64,000 nucleotides of DNA from Cytidiella melzeri (lineage: Eukaryota > Basidiomycota > Agaricomycetes > Polyporales > Irpicaceae): contig JABYQR010000198.1 in assembly GCA_022592445.1 (NCBI GenBank), positions 20,485 through 84,484 of the forward strand, written 5' to 3'. Below the pieces are notes generated by a model that was given only the letters and a program-made list of their open reading frames with translations, was not told the origin of the DNA and made no database searches. Position 1 is the stretch's first letter; every line of letters starts with the position of its first letter. The position numbers and the translations under genes were made by a program. This document shows, piece after piece, positions 58,100 through 64,000 of the stretch.

Positions 58100-61000
58100 T
58101 TCGGGCCGTGATTCGAGCTGCGCAAGCATGCGTCCCACGTATACCATGTAACAATAGAATTTCCGCACTCGCGTCTGATGTTTTAGAGACTGGTTCTGAA
58201 TCAGAACATTTTCACGTACCCATCACAGTTTCAGGAGTGCGGAGATCTAAAGAAGTCGCAGCAATGATTGATAGTGGAGCCTTGACACTATTCATTCATA
58301 AATGGTTTGTTTGAGAGCATTGTATCAGGACACAGAAGTTGAAACAACCAATTCTGGTGTACAACATAGATGGAACCCCAAATTGAGACGGGGCTATTAA
58401 TGAAGTCGCCATTCTCAATATGAGGATAGGGGACCACAAGGAAAGGACTCTCTTTACGGTTACTGACATCAGGCCAGAAGATGTAATCATAGGAATCGAT
58501 TGGTTGAGTTACCATAACCCCACCATTGATTGGTACAAAGGCATCATCAGGATGGATGGATGTCCTGATGCGTGTAAACCTAGAAAACGGGTTGAGGAAG
58601 AAAAGGAGGTTGCAGCTAAGAGAACAGCTGAGCCTAAATGGAAGAAGAGGACCCCAGGATTACGGAATGTTGTGGAACAACTTCTGTACTTGCTGGTGGA
58701 TACGGAGGAGGCCGAAGAAGACCTCGAGGAGACCACAGAAGGTTCAGGAAGTTTGGAAATAGCCAAATTGCCGAAGTTACAGGCGCAGGCCACTACTCAG
58801 CTCGGTGGAAAAGGAACTCCCCGACGCTTTTACACACATGTCCAACACCTATAGTACAGGAAGGCGAACACTTGTTCACTCTAGCAGGATACACCTACTC
58901 TAGTGAATTAGCTGAGGTCGAGAACCGGGTTAAACCAGTCAAAACATTTGAGGAAATGGTACCTGAACAATATCGTCAACATGCTCATATCTTCTCCGAG
59001 ACGGAATCTCAACAACTTCCAGAACACAAGTCATACAACCATGCAATTGAGTTGATTCAGGAAGCAAAAGATTCCATGCAAAGGTTTACCCGCTGTCGCA
59101 TCCCGAGCAAGAGGAACTTGACAAGTTTATCCAGGAGAACCTAGAAAAAGGGTACATTGACCGTCAAAGTCTCCAATGGCATCACCTTTCTTCTTTGTCA
59201 AGAAAAGGACGGAAAGTTGCGTCCAGTTCAAGACTATCGAAAGTTGAACGAAGTCACCATTAAGAACCAATATCCACTACCGTTAATCTCTGAACTCATG
59301 GATAGGCTAGAGGCACTAAGTTCTTCACTAAGCTGGATGTCAGGTGGGGATACAATAATGTCCGCATCAAAGAAGGCAACAAACACAAAGCCGCATTTGT
59401 CACCAACCGAGGACTGTTTGAACCCACAGTTATGTTCTTTGGCCTTACCAATTCCCGGCCACGTTCCAAAACATGATGAATGCATCTTTGCTGACCTCAT
59501 TGCTGAAGGCAATGTCACCGTCTACCTGGATGATATCCTCATCTACTCCAAGGAGATATCGAACACCGCAGGTGGTACACGAAGTTCTGGGACGACTCAG
59601 GCAACATGACCTGTTTTTGAAACCTGAGAAATGCGAGTTTGAAAGGTCGGAGACGGAATACCTTGGTGTCATCATTGGTCATAACCAGTTACACATAGAC
59701 CCTGTCAAAGTAAAAGCAGTGGCTGAATGGCCTGTACCGCAGAATGTCTCCAATATCCGCCGATTCCGTGGGTTTGCAAACTTCTACCGGAGGTTCATCA
59801 AAGACTTCGGAAAGATATGTAAGCCCCTAGACCGTCTCACAGGCAAGGCTCCTTGGAAATGGGGTCCTGAAGAGCAGTCAGCGTTTGATGAACTCCACCG
59901 ACAATTCGTGGAAGCGCCGGTGTTGGCAATGTGGAGTTTTGATAGACCCACACTTTTAAACAGATGCATCTGGATATGCAATGGGAGGGGTATTGGAGCA
60001 ACAAGCCAAAGACGGCGCGTGGCATCCAGCAGCCTGTTGGCCTGAAGGCATGACTGAGACTGAACGGAACTATGAGATCTACGACTGAGAACTCATGGCA
60101 ATTGTACGAGCCCTTGAAGACTGGCGTCATTACTTGGAAGGGCTACCAGAGAAATTTCCTATCTTCTCTGACCACAAGACCTCGAGTACTGGAAGACAGC
60201 TCGTAACTTGACGCGCCGTCAAGCACGTTGGTCGTTGTTCCTCTCACACTTTAACTTTGAAATCATCCGAAGCCCGGAAAATCAATGGGAAAGTCGGATT
60301 CATGTCCAGGCTAGGCCAACACGAGGTCAAGGACAAGAAGATAACTTATCACAAATAGTCTTAGGACCAGAGGTCTTCCAAGCTGCTGCTTCTCAACGGG
60401 GGCAAGCTAGCATACAATCAGACAGAGACCTGTTCAAACGTATCTGTGAATGTTCTCTGCAAGAGACTGAGGTGGCAGAAGCACTTGCCAAAGTCAAGAA
60501 ACTCGGACCTCGTCTTCTTAGCCGGGACTCAAAGAGTGGAACGTGGAGAACGGACTGTTATTGTTCCGGGGAAACGTATGTCTCTAAAGATGACAAAATC
60601 CGAAAGGAACTGGTTTGGAGACATCATGACTTACCCGCCGCCGGACATCCAGGCAGGTACAAGACACTGGAACTGCTATCTCGGAACTACTGGTGGCCCA
60701 GCATGACACGCTTTGTCAATGACTATGTAGACACATGTGACACCTGTCAAAGAACGAAGACATACCCCGCTCCACCACGCGGTCCACTCAATCCGCTAGA
60801 GCCGCCCAATGCTCCATGGGAAAGCGTCACCACGGACTTCATTGTCAAACTACCACCATGTAAAGGATACGATTCCATCACGGTTGCAGTTGATCGAACA
60901 ACAGCGCAGGTGCATTGTTATCCATCACGGAAAACATGAAAACTCCCAACACGTGCAGGATTATATTGCAAATGTGTTCCGACTTCATGGTGTACCTCGC

Positions 61001-61920
61001 CAGATGATCTCAGACCGCGGATCAGTGTTTGCATCCAAGTTTCTCCGTGCTATCTACGATGCACTCGGAGTAAAGTTGTCCATGTCTACTGCATATCATC
61101 CCCAGACAGATGGTAAAACCAACGTATGAACCAAGAGATAGAACAGTATCTCCAAGTGTTCTGCTCCTTCAGACAGGATGACTGGGTAGATTGGTTACCG
61201 ATTGCGGAGTTTGCGCTTAATAGCCGAGTACACTCGTCCACCGGGAAGGCCCCTTCGAACTGATCTATGGGTATCTACCGGAATTCCAGGTGCCTTTGAA
61301 CCCAGTGTCCAATGTTCCCGCAGCAGACGAACGTCTTCGAGCATTACGAGAAGCCCAAGAAGATGCTAAAGCTGCGCTACAACTTACGGCAGAACACATG
61401 AAACGGTTCTACGATCATGGAGTTGCAAAAGCTCCACAGTTTAAAATTGGTGACAAAGTTTACGTGGAACGTGAAAAACATCCAAAGGAACAGCCGGTGG
61501 CAAAGCTAGCACCAAAACAAGATGGTCCCTATGAGATCTTAGAAAAGATTGGGGATTTGAATTACCGGGTTAAACTCACCATTCGGGACAAGCGCCACCC
61601 GGTGTTCCATGTGGATAGGTTGCAACCAGCCAAGACGGCAAGTTTGGTCCCTAATCGGGAATTTCCTAAACCTGAGCCAATTGTGGTAGACAAAGAAGAG
61701 GAGTACGAGGTAGAACAGATTCTTGATTCAAGGATCTTTGGGTGAAAGAAGAAGTTTCAGTACTGTGTTAAGTGGAAAGGATACCCAGAATCAGAAAATT
61801 CCTGGGAACCAGCAACCAACGTCACTCATGCCGATGAAGCTGTAAAGGATTTCCACAGACGACACCCAGAAGCTCCACGACCAATCGCTGCATCTCTATT
61901 CTTGGCAATGAACTTCTGAC
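58100..61920 (+). pseudogene. gypsy pol: protease, RT, RNase H, integrase, chromodomain
   Basis: Spread over several frames. Protease has AAMIDSGA near 58260 and VIIGIDWLSYHNP near 58485. Reverse transcriptase shows [15 protein letters not shown] near 59205 and the catalytic [12 protein letters not shown] near 59525, with a frame change between them. RNase H is near 59890-60200. Integrase has the H2C2 finger and WWPSMTRFVNDYVDTCDTCQ near 60690, and the core TTDFIVKLPP near 60830. A C-terminal chromodomain, YCVKWKGYPESENSWEP (61765-61815), lies after a TGA at 61743-61745. Clearly inactive. Confidence 0.88.
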
Positions 61921-62026
61921 CAATCAACAAGAATTTTGAGAAACTACCTTCAGAAACTCTACGACGTGTATCCTTGTGGGAAGATGGAAAAGACTCAACT
62001 CCTGCCTTCCGGAGAAAAGGCCTTTA

Positions 62027-62038
62027 GGAGGGGGGTAA
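62027..62038 (+). other. polypurine tract of gypsy element
   Basis: GGAGGGGGGTAA directly before the 3' LTR. Confidence 0.7.
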
Positions 62039-62561
62039 TGTCACAAACATGCATACTTTTTCCTTTTCTTTTCTCTTATTTTTCCTTATCTTATCTTATT
62101 GATAGCCATTTTCCTTATCTTATCTTATCAACAACACATGGCGCCTGCATGTAATCAAGTACATGTGACAGACCAGTCACATGATCATAGAAGGTGCTGG
62201 AACATTGTGGAACATTGTAGAACATCATACCATAGCACACCATACGTTCCCACGGCAGTGTTAGGAGTACAGACCCAGTACCAGGGGTCCTTGTCTGAGA
62301 TGTATATAAACCCACCCTGTAGCTCCCTAAAGACCTCAGATTCTACCTCCTGGTCTTTAGGTGACGTCCACCTTGTACCTAATCCTTCACAGTACTAATA
62401 TAACCTGGTCTTTAGCTCATCATTAGCTGCTCCCTTGTCGTCGTTTCTCCTTCATCATCATCATCTTCCCTGTCGTTATCGTCCACGCGAGTTCGCTCGT
62501 CGTTCCTCCACCCCTGTCGTCACTTCCTCGCTCTTCATAGAGTTTGGTTGTGTTCCTGACA
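62039..62561 (+). repeat. 3' LTR of gypsy element
   Basis: 523 bp, TGTCACAAACATGC to GTTCCTGACA; pairs with 55293-55815 along its full length. Confidence 0.93.
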
Positions 62562-62851
62562 ACTCGCTTGATAACTGCTCCTATTGCGACACTCAGAGCG
62601 ACCACCCAATTCCCTTGCGCTCAGGACCTTTTGTCCCGCTCGACTGCGATCGCCTGCGCGCACCGCATCCAGATTGTTGGCTGTCACCAGACTTTGAAGG
62701 CAAGGACCACAAGTGCAAACTAGTACAGTTCAATCTTACAAGCTCTACCAACGTCGTTGTTGGCCACGCATTTGCTTGCAATACGCATCGCCGCTCGGGA
62801 GGTGTTGTTCTACACTACCGCCCCCGCGCGCAGTCTATCGAGTCAAATTGA
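62562..62851 (+). other. coding-like fragment after the gypsy element
   Basis: A frame open out of the LTR continues with a Cys/His-containing stretch (LDNCSYCDTQSDHPIPL, PHPDCWLSPDFEGKDHKCKL) and stops at 62851. GC content and codon pattern differ from the LTR. It has no start of its own and could be an exon of a disrupted gene or part of another element; the residue pattern matches no finger I can name. Confidence 0.3.
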
Positions 62852-64000
62852 CTGCAGCCTCATATTTCCTTACGCTGCGACTCGTGTTCCATTAGTTTGT
62901 CTTTCCCTTACAGTTCCTTTTGGTTTCGTTATACTGTGTTTGCTTCTTAACTGCGTTATTTTACTGCGTTATTGCGTCTGCGTTTCACCTTCACTGCGTC
63001 GAGTTTACTGCGTTCACTTTCACTGCGCCCGCGTCTTACAGCGACTACTTTCATCTTCACCAGCAATCACATTTTGTGTTTGAGATTCATACTGCGCCTG
63101 CTTTTACCATCCGCATCTCTCCGCGCACTGATTTACTACAAGTCGCGACGTCTCCCGCGCGTTCTCTTTGAGCCGCGCTAAAACTCTTTTGCTTTCACCG
63201 CACCGACTAGCCCTTTTACCCGCGATACGCATGGTAGTTTGCCCGTCTAGCTCCCTTCACATAAAACCTATATCACAAACCTTGTTGCTCTTTACAGCAC
63301 AGGTAAAACTAGGACTCTAAGACCACCTCGCACACTTTCACACTTCCGCGCTCCCACACCTTTACACTTCTATTGCCACTTCGTGGTTGGTTGTGTTGAC
63401 TTTAAGGTTGTACTTAGTTTTGGAGCGTGACTCAGTGTCTCAGCGACGGTAGCTATGAAATCACAGCCCTAGTTATGGGTCAAGACATGTGATGGTTGCC
63501 ATGTGACATGGATAGTCCAACAGAGACCGGATTTTTCCAATATTTTCACAAGTTTACAGCCTTAGGCGCCTATCTAGAGCGCTTATTTTCCGGCTAGGAG
63601 TGTTACCGGACCTAACCCTAACCTGGGTCACGTGACATCCTGCCTTATTTATCAATAGTCCAGACCCAAACCCTAGACTCAGTCTGGAGCGGTTCCAGAT
63701 CAACCTAGGCTATTGTTCTATTGTTCCTCTTCCATTGATGGGGATTCCCCAGGGATTCCCCCAGGTCTTATTGTTCTATTGTTGTATTGTTCTAGTTCTA
63801 TTGTTCTATGTACCCTGGTCCTTGACAGTTACTCAGGTCCTTGACAGTTACTCAGGTCCTTGACAGTTACCCCGGGTTCCTTATTGTTCTATTGTTACTC
63901 CAGTCCCACAGTTACTCCAGTCCCTAGTGTGGGAACTGGTGCACAGACCACCCAGACACAGTATATATAGTACCCCTTACCCTCCCTGGTTCTGCATCTT
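62852..64000. repeat. low-complexity and repeat DNA to the window end
   Basis: CTGCGTT-type short repeats (62930-63110), CTATTGTT runs (63710-63810, 63876-63897) and three tandem copies of a ~20-mer GTCCTTGACAGTTACTCAG (about 63812-63872). Phrases match 49612-49800. A TATATATAG core at about 63963 suggests that another LTR-type unit runs off the right edge. Confidence 0.55.

Larger units (their letters stand above)
55293..62561 (+). mobile_element. Ty3/gypsy chromovirus, full length, decayed
   Basis: 7.27 kb with 523 bp LTRs at both ends. Internal order: an extra ORF, gag, aspartic protease, reverse transcriptase, RNase H, integrase with H2C2 zinc finger, and a C-terminal chromodomain, so it belongs to the chromovirus branch. 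Many frame breaks make it inactive. LTRs differ at roughly 25 positions, mostly transitions. No target-site duplication is visible: TAGAG on the left, ACTCG on the right. Confidence 0.92.

Noticed and set aside
63812..63872. Regular short repeats resembling a CRISPR array
   Set aside because: Head-to-tail copies without spacers in a eukaryotic repeat region; a simple tandem repeat.

Overview
The window reads as nuclear DNA of a filamentous basidiomycete, most likely an Agaricomycete. Genes are closely packed and cut by many short GT-AG introns of about 45-70 bp. The gpd gene has the microexon-rich layout seen in basidiomycetes. The host genes are a normal eukaryotic housekeeping set, and they are interleaved with decayed LTR retrotransposons. 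Exon ends for most host genes were placed by hand, using splice consensus plus a check that the reading phase stays open. Treat them as good to a base or two at best. Gene names rest on recognised protein motifs, not on database searches.

Layout. 1-1731: 3' part of a Ty1/copia element with its LTR. 2441-9850: a tandem family of secreted-protein genes on the minus strand (three intact, one broken, one remnant). Each full unit carries its own TATA box and a 5' leader broken by repeated short introns, and one unit is flanked by a ~455 bp inverted repeat. 10591-22291: small conserved-looking genes of unknown function around the ER chaperone LHS1. 22292-24360: an IQ/BAG-domain protein gene, with a possible membrane-anchor exon upstream. 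24785-26232: aldo/keto reductase. 27636-38003: SET2 (H3K36 methyltransferase), divergent from RNA polymerase I subunit RPA49, then a Munc13-like C2 protein. 39297-42602: a four-pass membrane protein and gpd (GAPDH). 43274-49611: a broken DDE transposase with a full-length but dead copia element against it. 51260-54511: the YPD1 phosphotransfer gene and an unrecognised gene. 54540-64000: a dead Ty3/gypsy chromovirus inside older repeat debris.

Most distinctive are the secreted-protein array, whose leader DNA is better conserved than its protein bodies, and the CpG-biased decay between the two copia copies. The host genes do not form one pathway. No rRNA, tRNA or CRISPR was found.
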